Assembly (NCBI GenBank): GCA_944321635.1
Contig: CALULY010000002.1
Location: 87,442 to 151,441 of the forward strand
DNA: 64,000 bases
Direction: 5' to 3'
Source of the DNA: an uncultured Bacteroidaceae bacterium
Lineage (GTDB): Bacteria > Bacteroidota > Bacteroidia > Bacteroidales > Bacteroidaceae
A program made the translations under genes and the position numbers. Of this stretch, positions 31,740 through 46,135 are shown piece by piece; position 1 is the first letter of the stretch, and the number at the start of each line of letters is the position of its first letter. A model generated the notes under the pieces. The model made no database searches and had not been told where the DNA came from. It saw only the letters and a list, made by a program, of their open reading frames with translations.

Positions 31740-34340
31740 TCAATCTACAATTATCTTATGTTTATTTTCAACGATATGACCATCAGCCGTCAGCCCCTCT
31801 ATCATCACAGTATAAGAAGTGTTCCTCACGTCGGATGTGTAGAATGTGAATGTGGCATTTCCCGCCTCATCTGTGGCAAGCAGCGGTTGCCAATGCACAG
31901 TGCTCCTCACGTCAGCTTGGGCTGGCAAATCAGATGTAGCCTCGTACTTCGGTTCATATCTCTCCACTGGCAATTGATAGCCCAAAGGCAAGACCACTTG
32001 CATATAGGGCGGTATGGCATTGCCTTGACCACCTCCTCCATGCTTCAAAGTCAGGACTATCGCGCCGCCTCCCATAGTACTTGAGCCGAATACTACGGAC
32101 ATCTGAGGGGTGATGAAATCAACTCTGCCTATCATGTCCCAGGCATAGCGAGACTCGACTTCCGCCAATGTCGGGGCGAATCCGTTGCTCCCAAGCTCGA
32201 CAACACCGTTGACAATGAAAGCCACAGGCTGGCCACGGTAGTAAAGTCCGCCATTACTGCCTTCCCGAACTTCCGGGAACAACCTGACAGCCTCATGCAA
32301 CGACGTGGCACGCCAGCCGAGTTCGTCCGTTCGATAAGACTGCCTCGACAAGGCTTGGTAAATGTCTTGCGGCACCACCCTTTTGTGCCTTGTCCCTGTC
32401 ACCACAACTTCGTCAAGCAATATGCTTTTGAGTGATGGATTGGCAGAGACAAACTGTCCTACTGCCTCGCTTTCATCATTCGCAATCATTGCATCAAACC
32501 TCTGAAGTAAAAAAGAGGGCTCAGGATAGGTGGTCTCAAAGACATCAAAATTATAAATCTTGTCACCATCGTCCTTGTTAGCCTGGAATATGAACGGAGT
32601 ACCTTCTGGATAATCCGCTCCTACCACACGAAACACGCCCTGATCATCGGTACGTACAAGACTGGAGAATCCCACCTCAGGTGAGATGACGCTCACATTT
32701 GCCCCTGCCATTGGTTTGCCGAAGAATCGACGGACGACACCACTCAATTCCTCTCCAATCTCAAGAGGTTCGCCTGCCATCTCTAATTCCCCTCTAATGA
32801 TTTTCTGGATGTCGTACCGCCGCCACCCTTGCGTAAGCATCAACACGTCAAGGTCTCGGTCTGTCGTGTCGTTAATAACTTGGAAATAGTAATCCGGTTC
32901 CTCGATAAGACCAGACAAGTCGCTCTGCAGCAGCAATTGGGCTTCAATGCTATTGGTCTCAACAGCCGATGCCATGCTGTCGTCAGTCACTGCGACAGCA
33001 AGCGAGGCAAGCGGATTTTCATAGCCTTGCAGGTTGACCGAGACCTCTACCCTCTCCCTGTTACCGTATGCTGGCTTGTCCGTGGATAAAGCTACGGTTT
33101 CATTACCATCATCCCGCACAAAGACAAGCCTCTCGCTCAGTACCCTTGCATCAGCATCGGCAAGCATCACGTGTGCCACTCCAGGGACAAGGCACGACTT
33201 GTCAAATGCCACGACCTCCCCGCCTCGTATTGCTGACGAAGCCCTCATCAGCCCTCTTTGCTGGATAAAGATCCACCCGTACGGCATTTGCCGTCCCGCC
33301 GCCGAGACAAACAACGTGTCGTCTGCATACTTCACCCTCAACACTGTGGCATCTGGCATAACTTTCGGCAATTCAAATGACGATGTGCGGCCGCTGTTAT
33401 CCGACACAACCGCCACATAGTGCGCGCCTGGTTCAACTTTGAGATCAAAGCAGCCCATACCAAGATGTGCGCTTACAAACTCTGCCACCTCCCTGCCGTC
33501 ATCATCCAAGACACGACCCGCAACATCATTCCCAAGCCCGTCTGGTCCGAGCGCCTTGAAAGCCACACGGCATTCACCCGCCACGAGATAGCCTCCTTCC
33601 GGGTGAAAAGTAACGTCAAGCCCGAAATCCTCCCTGTGCGGCAGCCGCAAGAACTTGGCATAGTTGTCAAACTCAACCTGGACGTAAGGCTGTCGGAGTT
33701 CGTCGCCTTTGAGAGTAAACGCTACTGGATTCTTCCGCGTGGCAAGGTCATGCGTAACGCCTTTGCACGTGGTGTAGGCCACATCACCAAACTCTGTCAG
33801 GCCACCAGTCGTCCGGTCAACATAGGAGACCTCGACCTCAAGTGCTTCGCCACGCCAAGCGGCAGTGGCTGAGACTTCGTTCATAAGGGAAAAGGGAGAT
33901 GTCAGCTGCACATTCTTCTTAAAGAAATAGTCCTCGCCAACGTTCTTCATAAACATCGTGTAGGCAGTCAGCCCATAGTCTCCCTCAGCCAAGAACGGAT
34001 CTAAAGGGATATAACCCTCATACGCCCCGTCACGCTCCATAATCTTGACCCTCTCTATGACCTCGGCAAACGGATTGACCAGCTCGACATACAAATACCT
34101 GCTCGCAGACACCTCCTTATGCGTAGCAGCATCTACCACAAAACCACGAAACCAAATCGTGTCGCCGCACACATAGTGTTGTTTGTCCGTCATCACGTGT
34201 ACTTTCTCTTGCGGGAACGTGCCCACCTGACGTTCCAAACGCCGCGCTATGCTGTCGGGATTGAAAGGTTGTTGGGCAACGGCAGCCAATGCGACAAACA
34301 CACTGACGGCAAAACTGCAAAATGTATTCTTGCTCATCAC
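31740..34340 (-). CDS. MG2/TonB-plug domain surface protein
   Basis: Exported protein of 866 residues with a signal peptide ending AAVAQ. The first part (FPQEKVHVMTDKQHYVCGDTIWFRGFV, about 40-65) is the MG2-like beta domain shared with alpha-2-macroglobulins; several Ig-like domains follow. At about residues 640-780 there is a TonB-receptor plug-like region (LDEVVVTGTRHKR, then an RAWDMIGRVDFITP-type motif). The C-terminus (WQPLLATDEAGNATFTFYTSD) again resembles macroglobulin domains. Proteins of this layout are common in Bacteroidales and lack a barrel. The role is unknown; a surface or periplasmic assembly function is plausible. ATG 34340 or 34337 may be the start. Confidence 0.8.
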   Translation of the reverse strand: MMSKNTFCSFAVSVFVALAAVAQQPFNPDSIARRLERQVGTFPQEKVHVMTDKQHYVCGDTIWFRGFVVDAATHKEVSASRYLYVELVNPFAEVIERVKIMERDGAYEGYIPLDPFLAEGDYGLTAYTMFMKNVGEDYFFKKNVQLTSPFSLMNEVSATAAWRGEALEVEVSYVDRTTGGLTEFGDVAYTTCKGVTHDLATRKNPVAFTLKGDELRQPYVQVEFDNYAKFLRLPHREDFGLDVTFHPEGGYLVAGECRVAFKALGPDGLGNDVAGRVLDDDGREVAEFVSAHLGMGCFDLKVEPGAHYVAVVSDNSGRTSSFELPKVMPDATVLRVKYADDTLFVSAAGRQMPYGWIFIQQRGLMRASSAIRGGEVVAFDKSCLVPGVAHVMLADADARVLSERLVFVRDDGNETVALSTDKPAYGNRERVEVSVNLQGYENPLASLAVAVTDDSMASAVETNSIEAQLLLQSDLSGLIEEPDYYFQVINDTTDRDLDVLMLTQGWRRYDIQKIIRGELEMAGEPLEIGEELSGVVRRFFGKPMAGANVSVISPEVGFSSLVRTDDQGVFRVVGADYPEGTPFIFQANKDDGDKIYNFDVFETTYPEPSFLLQRFDAMIANDESEAVGQFVSANPSLKSILLDEVVVTGTRHKRVVPQDIYQALSRQSYRTDELGWRATSLHEAVRLFPEVREGSNGGLYYRGQPVAFIVNGVVELGSNGFAPTLAEVESRYAWDMIGRVDFITPQMSVVFGSSTMGGGAIVLTLKHGGGGQGNAIPPYMQVVLPLGYQLPVERYEPKYEATSDLPAQADVRSTVHWQPLLATDEAGNATFTFYTSDVRNTSYTVMIEGLTADGHIVENKHKIIVD

Positions 34341-34456
34341 TGTTTGAAACTCCTATGCCAAAGATAACAATTAATCTTGCCCTCGCAACCACAGGCACTG
34401 ATATGTAGTGAATATGCTGAATGGGACTGATGTGTTGAACCTAACGGAAACCCATT

Positions 34457-34484
34457 GTAGAGACGCGATTAATCGCGTCTCTAC
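34457..34484. repeat. 28-nt palindromic repeat, copy 2
   Basis: Perfect palindrome GTAGAGACGCGATT plus its inverse, in the first half of the tandem duplication. Confidence 0.9.
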
Positions 34485-34514
34485 TGAGGACAAATGCAAT
34501 CACGACAGCCTGAT

Positions 34515-34542
34515 GCAGAGACGCAAGATGTTGCGTCTCTAC
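34515..34542. repeat. 28-nt palindromic repeat, copy 3 (variant centre)
   Basis: GCAGAGACGCAAGATGTTGC followed by GTCTCTAC: the arms are conserved, the centre differs (CAAGATGTTG instead of CGATTAATCG). Confidence 0.85.
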
Positions 34543-34609
34543 TCTCTTGCGCTGATTTATAGCGAATATGCTGAATGGGACTGATTGTTGAACCTAACGG
34601 AAACCCGTT

Positions 34610-34637
34610 GTAGAGACGCGATTAATCGCGTCTCTAC
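34610..34637. repeat. 28-nt palindromic repeat, copy 4
   Basis: Perfect palindrome identical to copy 2, in the second half of the tandem duplication. Confidence 0.9.
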
Positions 34638-34667
34638 TGAGAACAAATGCAATCACAACAGCCTGAT

Positions 34668-34695
34668 GCAGAGGCGCAAAATGTTGCGTCTCTAC
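34668..34695. repeat. 28-nt palindromic repeat, copy 5 (variant centre)
   Basis: GCAGAGGCGCAAAATGTTGC followed by GTCTCTAC, the counterpart of copy 3 in the second half of the duplication. Confidence 0.85.
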
Positions 34696-34714
34696 AATCC
34701 CTACGGGTAAATGA

Positions 34715-34752
34715 TAAAAAAGCTGGGCAGCCACCGTTGATGGCTGCCCAGC
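34715..34752 (-). terminator. Terminator of the rpoBC operon
   Basis: Minus strand: GCTGGGCAGCCA pairs perfectly with TGGCTGCCCAGC (34741-34752 with 34722-34733; 12 bp, 7-nt loop), followed by TTTTTTATC. It lies 38 bp after the rpoC stop. Confidence 0.95.
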
Positions 34753-34789
34753 AATGGGTTGCCGGCAGGGATGAACGCCCTGCGCGGTG

Positions 34790-39103
<4,314 letters not shown>

Positions 39104-39194
39104 ATATTTAATTATATAAAGAGTTGCTTGTTTGTTGAAGTTGAGGCAAGGTGACAACCGCACAATGGGTTGCCACCTGCCGATTGATTAGTGA

Positions 39195-42100
39195 TTACTC
39201 AAGACGTATGCTCAAGCACAACCCTCTTAACTCATGCAAAAGCACATTGAGAGACTCAGGTATGCCAGGTTGCGGCATCGGGTCGCCTTTGACAATCGCC
39301 TCGTAGGCCTTGGACCTGCCAACCACATCATCTGACTTGATTGTCAAGATTTCCTGAAGGATGTGGGATGCGCCGAATGCCTCCAACGCCCAAACCTCCA
39401 TCTCTCCGAAACGTTGTCCACCGAACTGTGCCTTACCTCCCAACGGCTGTTGCGTTATCAAAGAGTAAGGACCGATGGAACGGGCGTGCATCTTGTCCTC
39501 GACCATGTGGCCAAGTTTCAACATATAAATCACGCCCACAGTGGCAGGTTGGTCAAAGCGGTCTCCTGTCCCGCCATCGTAGAGGTATGTCTTTCCATAC
39601 TTCGGCAAGCCGGCCTTGTCCGTCCATTCCGTGATGTCGTCCAGCGTAGCACCGTCAAAAATCGGGGTTGCAAACTTGACACCAAGTTTCTTTCCTGCCC
39701 AACCGAGGACGGTCTCAAAGATCTGTCCCAGGTTCATTCGAGAAGGCACGCCCAGCGGGTTAAGACAAATGTCAACCGGTGTTCCATCGGCAAGGAACGG
39801 CATATCTTCCTGACGGACGACACGCGACACGATACCTTTGTTACCGTGGCGGCCGGCCATCTTGTCACCGACACCTATCTTACGTTTCTTGGCGATGTAG
39901 ACTTTTGCCATCTGCATTATGCCTGAAGGCAGCTCGTCACCTATGGTGTACGCGAATTTCTTACGTTTAAGTTCGGCATCGTACTCTTTGTACTTCTTTA
40001 TGTAGTTCATTATGAGAGTACGAATCAGACCATTCTTGTGTTCATCGGCAGTCCACCCTATCAATTGCAAGGACATGAAATCAAGTCCATTGAGGTTTGA
40101 AAGAGTGAATTCACTCCCGACAGGGATGACATCTGTACCTAAGTAGTCCTTGACCCCAACGGAAGTAAGACCTTTAGTCAATACAAGGAGTTTGTCGATA
40201 AGGATGGATTTCAGTTTTGCAACTTTCTCGTCAAATTCCTCATCCATCTTGGGCAGCTTGGCCTTGTCTGCTATCTTTTCGCTCCTGGTCTTGATTACGC
40301 GGGAGAAAAGACGTTTCCCGATGACAACGCCCTTCAATGAAGGCGATGCTTTCAACGAAGCGTCTTTGACATCACCGGCCTTGTCGCCGAAGATTGCACG
40401 GAGGAGTTTTTCTTCTGGCGTCGGATCTGATTCGCCCTTTGGGGTGATCTTACCGATCATTATGTCTCCCGGCTCAATCCTTGCACCTATCCTGACGATA
40501 CCGTTTTCATCGAGGTCTTTTGTAGCCTCTTCGCTGACATTCGGGATGTCGGAAGTCAATTCCTCCATTCCACGCTTTGTTTCCCTCACCTCAAGAGAGT
40601 ACTCCTCGACGTGGACTGAGGTCAACAAGTCTTCACGGACGACACGCTCATTCAGAACGATAGCATCCTCATAGTTGTAGCCCTTCCACGGCATAAACGC
40701 GACAAGCAGGTTTTTACCCAATGCCAATTCACCATCCTGGGTCGAATAGCCCTCGGTCAAAATGTCACCAGCCTTGACCCTTTGTCCCTTGTTGCATATA
40801 GGATGAAGGTCAATGGTCATGCTCTGGTTGGTCTTCCGGAATTTGGGGATAACATATTCCTTGACCGCGCTATCGAAGCTGACAAAATCTTCTTCCTCTG
40901 TACGGTCGTACTTTATCCTTATAGTTGTAGCGTCAACAAACTCGACCACGCCTGAACCTTCGGCTGTTATCTGCGTCCTTGAATCCCTGACCAGCTGTTT
41001 CTCAATGCCAGTACCAACAATCGGAGACTCTGCACGAAGCAAAGGAACTGCCTGACGCATCATGTTAGAACCCATCAATGCGCGGTTGGCATCGTCGTGC
41101 TCAAGGAACGGGATCAAGCAGGCAGCGATTGAAGCAATCTGTTGAGGAGCGACATCCATCAACTCAACCTCGGATGGAGCAACGACCGGGAAGTCAGCAT
41201 CTTTCCTTGACTTGACCCTGTCCCTGATGAACGTGCCGTCATCATTCAACGGGGCATTGCCCTGGGCAATGACTTTATTCTCTTCTTCCTCTGCTGTCAA
41301 ATAGACCACGCCGCTGTCTGACAAGTCAACCTTGCCGTCTGCAACTTTCCTATATGGGGTCTCGATAAAGCCGAGATCATTTATCTTAGCATAGACACAA
41401 AGTGAAGAAATCAAACCGATGTTAGGTCCTTCAGGTGTCTCAATCGGGCAAAGACGGCCATAGTGTGTATAGTGCACGTCACGCACCTCGAAACCTGCCC
41501 TTTCACGTGAAAGTCCACCAGGTCCCAATGCTGACATACGGCGTTTGTGCGTAATCTCAGCCAATGGGTTAGTCTGATCCATGAACTGTGAAAGCGCATT
41601 GGTCCCGAAGAATGAATTGATCACCGAAGAGATTGTCTTGGCATTGATCAACTCTATCGGGGTGAAGACTTCGTTGTCACGGACATTCATCCTTTCACGG
41701 ATTGTCCTTGACATCCTCGCAAGTCCTATGGCAAATTGATTTGAGAGTTGCTCTCCCACTGTTCTGACACGACGGTTGCTCAGATGGTCGATGTCATCGA
41801 CATCAGCCTTAGAGTTGATGAGCTCTATCAAATATTTTATAATCTCTATGATGTCCTCTTTGGTCAAGACACGCACATCCATGCTTGTGTCGAGGTTCAA
41901 CTTCTTGTTGATCCTGTAACGACCGACATCACCAAGGTCATATCTCTTCTCAGAGAAGAAGAGACTGTTGATTACCTCGCGGGCCGATGCGTCATCAGCG
42001 GGGTCGGCATTCCTCAATTGCCTGTAAATGTAAAGGACAGCTTCTTTCTCTGAATTGCTCGGGTCTTTCTGAAGCGTATTGTATATTATTGAATAGTCGG

Positions 42101-43007
42101 ACATCGACGCATCATCCTTATGCACAAGGATTGTCGATACTCCAGACTCCAATATGGCGTCAATATGCTCTTGCTCTATGATTGTTTCACGGTCTATCAA
42201 GACCTCGTTTCTCTCGATAGAAACGACTTCGCCCGTGTCCTCGTCAACAAAATCCTCTACCCATGACTTCAAGACTCTCGCAGCCAATCTTCTGCCGATT
42301 GCTTTCTTGAGATTGGTCTTGTTAGCCTTGATTTCTTCCGCCAAGTTAAATATCTCAAGGATGTCCTTATCGTTCTCAAAGCCTATGGCACGGAGCAAGG
42401 TTGTGACTGGCAACTTCTTTTTTCGGTCAATGTACGCATACATGACATTGTTTATATCGGTTGCAAACTCAATCCACGAGCCTTTGAACGGGATTATCCT
42501 CGCCGAATAGAGTTTTGTGCCATTAGTGTGAACGCTTTGACCAAAGAAAACACCAGGTGAACGATGCAACTGGGAAACCACGACACGCTCTGCCCCATTG
42601 ATGACAAACGTAGCCTTGTCTGTCATGTAAGGGATAGGCCCGAGGAATACGTCCTGTATAACCGTATCAAAATCCTCATGGTCCGGATCGGTGCAATACA
42701 GCTTCAACTTCGCCTTAAGTGGCACACTGTAAGTCAAGCCCCTCTCAAGGCACTCATCTATGGTATAGCGTGGCGGATCAATATAATAGTCCAAGAATTC
42801 AAGGACGAAGTTATTCCTTGTATCCGCTATGGGGAAATTCTCTGCAAAGACTTTGTAAAGGCCCTCTTTCTTCCTTTTCTCTGGCGGAGTATCCAACTGC
42901 AAGAAATCCTTGAAAGATTTAAGCTGCACTTCCAAGAAATCAGGATACTCTAACGGCTTTTTGCTTGTGGCAAAATTAACTCTTTGGTTTTCAGTGTTTG
43001 AAGACAT
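39195..43007 (-). CDS. rpoB: DNA-directed RNA polymerase subunit beta
   Basis: Second-largest RNA polymerase subunit; 1270 residues, normal for Bacteroidota. Recognisable landmarks include the rifampicin-pocket region ([23 protein letters not shown]...), the flap and the C-terminal switch/clamp region with [21 protein letters not shown]. In the Rif pocket I see the usual [12 protein letters not shown] and the [10 protein letters not shown] segment, with no obvious resistance change. Start ATG at 43007 ([17 protein letters not shown]). A hairpin in the 95-bp gap after rplL probably attenuates transcription into rpoBC. Confidence 0.98.
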   Translation of the reverse strand: MSSNTENQRVNFATSKKPLEYPDFLEVQLKSFKDFLQLDTPPEKRKKEGLYKVFAENFPIADTRNNFVLEFLDYYIDPPRYTIDECLERGLTYSVPLKAKLKLYCTDPDHEDFDTVIQDVFLGPIPYMTDKATFVINGAERVVVSQLHRSPGVFFGQSVHTNGTKLYSARIIPFKGSWIEFATDINNVMYAYIDRKKKLPVTTLLRAIGFENDKDILEIFNLAEEIKANKTNLKKAIGRRLAARVLKSWVEDFVDEDTGEVVSIERNEVLIDRETIIEQEHIDAILESGVSTILVHKDDASMSDYSIIYNTLQKDPSNSEKEAVLYIYRQLRNADPADDASAREVINSLFFSEKRYDLGDVGRYRINKKLNLDTSMDVRVLTKEDIIEIIKYLIELINSKADVDDIDHLSNRRVRTVGEQLSNQFAIGLARMSRTIRERMNVRDNEVFTPIELINAKTISSVINSFFGTNALSQFMDQTNPLAEITHKRRMSALGPGGLSRERAGFEVRDVHYTHYGRLCPIETPEGPNIGLISSLCVYAKINDLGFIETPYRKVADGKVDLSDSGVVYLTAEEEENKVIAQGNAPLNDDGTFIRDRVKSRKDADFPVVAPSEVELMDVAPQQIASIAACLIPFLEHDDANRALMGSNMMRQAVPLLRAESPIVGTGIEKQLVRDSRTQITAEGSGVVEFVDATTIRIKYDRTEEEDFVSFDSAVKEYVIPKFRKTNQSMTIDLHPICNKGQRVKAGDILTEGYSTQDGELALGKNLLVAFMPWKGYNYEDAIVLNERVVREDLLTSVHVEEYSLEVRETKRGMEELTSDIPNVSEEATKDLDENGIVRIGARIEPGDIMIGKITPKGESDPTPEEKLLRAIFGDKAGDVKDASLKASPSLKGVVIGKRLFSRVIKTRSEKIADKAKLPKMDEEFDEKVAKLKSILIDKLLVLTKGLTSVGVKDYLGTDVIPVGSEFTLSNLNGLDFMSLQLIGWTADEHKNGLIRTLIMNYIKKYKEYDAELKRKKFAYTIGDELPSGIMQMAKVYIAKKRKIGVGDKMAGRHGNKGIVSRVVRQEDMPFLADGTPVDICLNPLGVPSRMNLGQIFETVLGWAGKKLGVKFATPIFDGATLDDITEWTDKAGLPKYGKTYLYDGGTGDRFDQPATVGVIYMLKLGHMVEDKMHARSIGPYSLITQQPLGGKAQFGGQRFGEMEVWALEAFGASHILQEILTIKSDDVVGRSKAYEAIVKGDPMPQPGIPESLNVLLHELRGLCLSIRLE

Positions 43008-43047
43008 CTGGTAGGATATTTGTTGGACGAAATTGAATATAAGCGCA

Positions 43048-43081
43048 AAAGGTTAAGAACCCCCAAGAGGGCTCTTAACCA
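43048..43081 (-). terminator. Attenuator hairpin between rplL and rpoB
   Basis: Minus strand: GGTTAAGAGCCCTC folds on GGGGGTTCTTAACC (about 13 bp including G-T pairs, tight loop), followed by TTTTGCGC. The short T run suggests partial termination, which would lower rpoBC output relative to L7/L12. Confidence 0.8.
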
Positions 43082-43102
43082 TAATTGTAGTTACTAAGTA
43101 AC

Positions 43103-43480
43103 TTATTTAAGTTCAACTTCAGCTCCAGCTTCCTCCAATACTTTCTTCAATGATTCTGCCTCGTCCTTAGCCAAGCCTTCCTTGACAACGCTAGGTGCGC
43201 CGTCAACCATTTCCTTAGCTTCCTTCAAGCCCAAGCCGCAAGCTTCTTTCACTGCTTTCACAACTTGCAATTTAGCTGCACCTGCATTCTTGAGGACTAC
43301 ATCAAAAGAAGTCTTTTCCTCAGCGGCAGCTGCTGCACCTGCTGCAGGACCTGCTGCGACTGCTACTGCTGCAGCGGCGGGTTCGATACCATATTCTTCC
43401 TTGAGGATTGTAGCAAGTTCATTAACTTCCTTAACTGTCAAGTTAACCAATTGTTCTGCAAAAGCTTTTAAATCTGCCAT
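43103..43480 (-). CDS. rplL: 50S ribosomal protein L7/L12
   Basis: Stalk protein that recruits translation GTPases; 125 residues. N-terminal dimerisation domain ([19 protein letters not shown]), Ala-rich hinge (about 40-55, [18 protein letters not shown]) and the C-terminal domain with [19 protein letters not shown] are all present. It is 38 bp downstream of rplJ. The Ala codons of the hinge explain the GC-rich low-complexity stretch near 43330. Confidence 0.97.
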   Translation of the reverse strand: MADLKAFAEQLVNLTVKEVNELATILKEEYGIEPAAAAVAVAAGPAAGAAAAAEEKTSFDVVLKNAGAAKLQVVKAVKEACGLGLKEAKEMVDGAPSVVKEGLAKDEAESLKKVLEEAGAEVELK

Positions 43481-43518
43481 TTTGTTTATGTATTAAATTG
43501 TTTTATTACTGATTTTAA

Positions 43519-44034
43519 TTAACCTCTTTCTGAGAGGGTTTGCAACAAACCATGCAATTTAGTGCCACCAGATGATAGAGCTGAAATGACATTCTTTGCA
43601 GGAGATTGCAACAGAGCAACGATGTCTGCAATGACTTCGTTCTTGCTCTTGATGTTCACCAAGGCCTCAAGCTGATTAGCCCCTACATAGAAGCTTTCTT
43701 CAGCATAAGCTGCCTTGAGCGTAGGAACAGCATCTTTCTCATACTCTTTCAAGAGCTTAGCCGGCGCATTTGCAACTTCTGAAAAGAGGACTGAAGTCGT
43801 CCCTTTCAACGAAGGATACAAAGGAGAGAAATCTCCCTCACGCTCTTCCAAAGCTTTCTTGAACAATGTGTTCTTGACCACCATCATCTTGATGCCAGCC
43901 TTGAAACACTGCCTCCTGAGCTTGCTGGTCACTTCGGCATTCATCGCCGCAGTGTCAACAAGGTAGAAATTATTGTATGTGTCTAAAGCTTCGGCTATCG
44001 TCTTCAATACTAAACCTTTGTCTTCTTTCTTCAT
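43519..44034 (-). CDS. rplJ: 50S ribosomal protein L10
   Basis: Stalk base protein binding 23S rRNA and L12; 171 residues. The start is set at the ATG at 44034 (MKKEDKGLVLKTIAEAL) because a strong Shine-Dalgarno GGGAGG lies 8 bp upstream; the in-frame TTG at 44049 would place that ribosome-binding site inside the gene. The C-terminal helices that bind L12 dimers are present. It is 17 bp after rplA, so there is no separate autoregulatory L10 leader of useful length. Confidence 0.97.
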   Translation of the reverse strand: MKKEDKGLVLKTIAEALDTYNNFYLVDTAAMNAEVTSKLRRQCFKAGIKMMVVKNTLFKKALEEREGDFSPLYPSLKGTTSVLFSEVANAPAKLLKEYEKDAVPTLKAAYAEESFYVGANQLEALVNIKSKNEVIADIVALLQSPAKNVISALSSGGTKLHGLLQTLSERG

Positions 44035-44051
44035 TTGTTTTCCTCCCAAAA

Positions 44052-44750
44052 TTAGTTAGATGCAACAGATTTAGTATCAATCTTGACACCCTTACTCATT
44101 GTGCTTGACAATGTTATGCTCTTGATGTAGGTACCTTTAGCTGCAGAAGGTTTCAATTTCACCAAAGTAGAGATGAATTCCTTTGCATTCTCATAGATTT
44201 TCTTGGGCTCGAAAGAGACCTTACCTATGGAAGCATGGACAATACCAGCCTTGTCCACCTTGAAATCTATCTTACCTTGCTTAACTTCTTTTACAGCCTT
44301 GGCGATGTCCATCGTCACCGTACCACTCTTCGGGTTAGGCATCAAGCCACGGGGGCCGAGAATCCTACCGAGGGCACCGATCTTACCCATTATCGAAGGC
44401 ATGGTGATTATCACATCGACATCGGTCCAACCACCTTTGATTTTCTCGATATACTCATCAAGACCTACATAATCTGCACCAGCTTCCTTTGCTGCTGCTT
44501 CCATATCTGACGTACACAAAGCCAAAACACGCACCTGTTTCCCTGTACCATTAGGCAAAGAGACTACGCCACGTACCATTTGGTTTGCTTTTCTTGGGTC
44601 GACTCCGAGACGCACATCGATATCAACAGAAGCGTCAAACTTGGTATAAGTAATATCCTTAACCAACGCCGCTGCTTCCTCCAATGTGTATAACTTTCCT
44701 GCTTCAATCTTAGAGGCAGTTAACTTTTGATTCTTTGTAAGTTTAGCCAT
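44052..44750 (-). CDS. rplA: 50S ribosomal protein L1
   Basis: Binds 23S rRNA at the L1 stalk and acts as translational repressor of its own operon in other bacteria; 232 residues. Motifs [19 protein letters not shown] and [18 protein letters not shown] are typical. It lies 14 bp after rplK and 17 bp before the L10 start. Confidence 0.98.
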   Translation of the reverse strand: MAKLTKNQKLTASKIEAGKLYTLEEAAALVKDITYTKFDASVDIDVRLGVDPRKANQMVRGVVSLPNGTGKQVRVLALCTSDMEAAAKEAGADYVGLDEYIEKIKGGWTDVDVIITMPSIMGKIGALGRILGPRGLMPNPKSGTVTMDIAKAVKEVKQGKIDFKVDKAGIVHASIGKVSFEPKKIYENAKEFISTLVKLKPSAAKGTYIKSITLSSTMSKGVKIDTKSVASN

Positions 44751-44764
44751 AAATAATTGAAGTT

Positions 44765-45208
44765 TTAGTTGTTACCCGGAAATTCACCTTTGACAGTGAT
44801 GCCCATGCTTCTTGCAGTACCTGCAACTATGGACATGGCAGCCTCAATGGTAAAGCAGTTCAAATCAACCATCTTGTCTTGAGCTATGGCCTTTACTTGA
44901 TCCCATGTCAACTCAGCCACTTTTTTCCTGTTAGGCTCAGCAGAGCCGCTTTTGATCTTTGCAGCCTCAAGCAACTGTATTGCTACCGGGGGCGTCTTGA
45001 TTATAAAATCAAAAGACTTGTCGGAATAATAAGTGATGATGACAGGAAGGACTTTGCCTGCCTTGTCTTGAGTCCTGGCATTGAATTGCTTGCAAAACTC
45101 CATTATGTTTATACCCTTTGAACCTAAAGCAGGACCAACCGGGGGTGATGGGTTCGCAGCGCCTCCTTTAATCTGCAATTTGATTTGTCCAGCAACTTCT
45201 TTTGCCAT
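44765..45208 (-). CDS. rplK: 50S ribosomal protein L11
   Basis: Component of the GTPase-associated centre, 147 residues. The N-terminus [19 protein letters not shown], the proline-rich [13 protein letters not shown] and the C-terminal rRNA-binding domain ([13 protein letters not shown]) identify it. It is the first of four ribosomal protein genes following nusG, 56 bp downstream. Confidence 0.98.
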   Translation of the reverse strand: MAKEVAGQIKLQIKGGAANPSPPVGPALGSKGINIMEFCKQFNARTQDKAGKVLPVIITYYSDKSFDFIIKTPPVAIQLLEAAKIKSGSAEPNRKKVAELTWDQVKAIAQDKMVDLNCFTIEAAMSIVAGTARSMGITVKGEFPGNN

Positions 45209-45264
45209 CTTTCAATGAATTATTATTTATTAAACTATCCTGAGAAGTTGTGACTCGCCAATCA

Positions 45265-45807
45265 CTATTCCTTCTCAACTTGCAAAAAGCCAAGTTCCAA
45301 GGGTGTTTTACGCCCAAAGATTTTGACCATCACCTTTAGCTTCTTCTTCTCATTATTGACTTCCTCCACCACACCGGTGAATCCAGAGAACGGTCCAACA
45401 TTAACCTTGACATTTTCACCAATGTGAAACTCAACAGTCATATTTTCACGTTCCTGCAACTCATCCACAGTGCCCAAAATCCTGTTCACTTCAGACTGGC
45501 GCAATGGGGTCGGATTATCAGACCCACCAAGAAAACCCAGAACGTTGGGAGTGTTACGCAAGTGATGGGCAACCTCACCTACCAAAACCGCTTCTACGAG
45601 AACATAACCAGGGAGATAACTTCTCTCCTTGACCATCTTTTTTCCTGTCTTGCTGACAGAATAGACTTTCTCTGTCGGTATCAGTACTTGGGTAACATAA
45701 TCACTTAAGCCGTTGTTTTGGATGTCGGCTTCAAGGTATTCCTTGACTTTGCCTTCCTTACCACTAACGGCACGCAAGACATACCACTTCTTCTCAACTG
45801 ATGACAT
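45265..45807 (-). CDS. nusG: Transcription termination/antitermination factor NusG
   Basis: Binds RNA polymerase clamp and couples to Rho or the ribosome; 180 residues. The start at 45807 (MSSVEKKWYVLRAVSGKEGK) is the family-typical one; the open frame upstream overlaps secE and is not coding. The NGN domain (about 1-120) and a KOW domain (GENVKVNVGPFSGFTGVVEEV) are complete. It begins 11 bp after the secE stop. Confidence 0.97.
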   Translation of the reverse strand: MSSVEKKWYVLRAVSGKEGKVKEYLEADIQNNGLSDYVTQVLIPTEKVYSVSKTGKKMVKERSYLPGYVLVEAVLVGEVAHHLRNTPNVLGFLGGSDNPTPLRQSEVNRILGTVDELQERENMTVEFHIGENVKVNVGPFSGFTGVVEEVNNEKKKLKVMVKIFGRKTPLELGFLQVEKE

Positions 45808-45818
45808 GGGATAAATCT

Positions 45819-46010
45819 TTAATGCGGGTAAATGACAGAATCCATCAAGTTCTGGAAAACGAAGTCCATCAGAAAGACAACTACTGCAATTAGAAGGGAA
45901 GCACATAAGACAACTACTGCACTATTTGCCAATTCTGACTTAGATGGCCAAGAGACTTTATGCACAAGCTCGTCATAAGACTCTTTGAAATATGAAAATA
46001 CCTTTTTCAT
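45819..46010 (-). CDS. secE: Preprotein translocase subunit SecE
   Basis: Small single-span SecYEG subunit; 63 residues. The amphipathic N-terminal part (FKESYDELVHKVSWPSKSEL) and one hydrophobic transmembrane segment (SAVVVLCASLLIAVVVFLMD) match the family. It is between tRNA-Trp and nusG, a conserved bacterial order. Confidence 0.96.
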   Translation of the reverse strand: MKKVFSYFKESYDELVHKVSWPSKSELANSAVVVLCASLLIAVVVFLMDFVFQNLMDSVIYPH

Positions 46011-46026
46011 CTCATTGTCATTTTAG

Positions 46027-46099
46027 CACGGGTGGAGAGGCTCGAACTCCCGACACCTGGTTTTGGAGACCAGTGCTCTACCAACTGAGCTACACCCGT
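46027..46099 (-). tRNA. tRNA-Trp (CCA)
   Basis: Minus-strand cloverleaf with acceptor ACGGGTG/CACCCGT, D-arm AGCTCAGTTGGTAGAGC, anticodon loop CTCCAAA (CCA) and T-arm with GTTCGAGCC; discriminator G. 3' CCA is not encoded. It lies between tuf and secE. Confidence 0.97.
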
Positions 46100-46135
46100 A
46101 AGTGTCGGTCTGCCGTGGCAGACCGACAAGATTTA

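Larger units (their letters stand above)
34395..34695 (+). repeat. 154-bp tandem duplication
   Basis: The sequence from about 34395 (CACTGATATGTAG) recurs from about 34549 (GCGCTGATTTATAG). GAATATGCTGAATGGGACTG is at 34410 and again at 34564, 154 bp apart. Both copies then have TGTTGAACCTAACGGAAACCC, a GTAGAGACGC palindrome, ACAAATGCAATCAC, CAGCCTGATGCAGAG and a second palindrome ending GCGTCTCTAC. Copies differ by about a dozen substitutions and one 1-base deletion, so the duplication is not brand-new. Confidence 0.9.
34341..34789. other. Intergenic region between the MG2 gene and rpoC
   Basis: 449 bp with no gene. It is filled by a 154-bp tandem duplication carrying four 28-nt palindromes and by the rpoC terminator. 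Confidence 0.7.
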
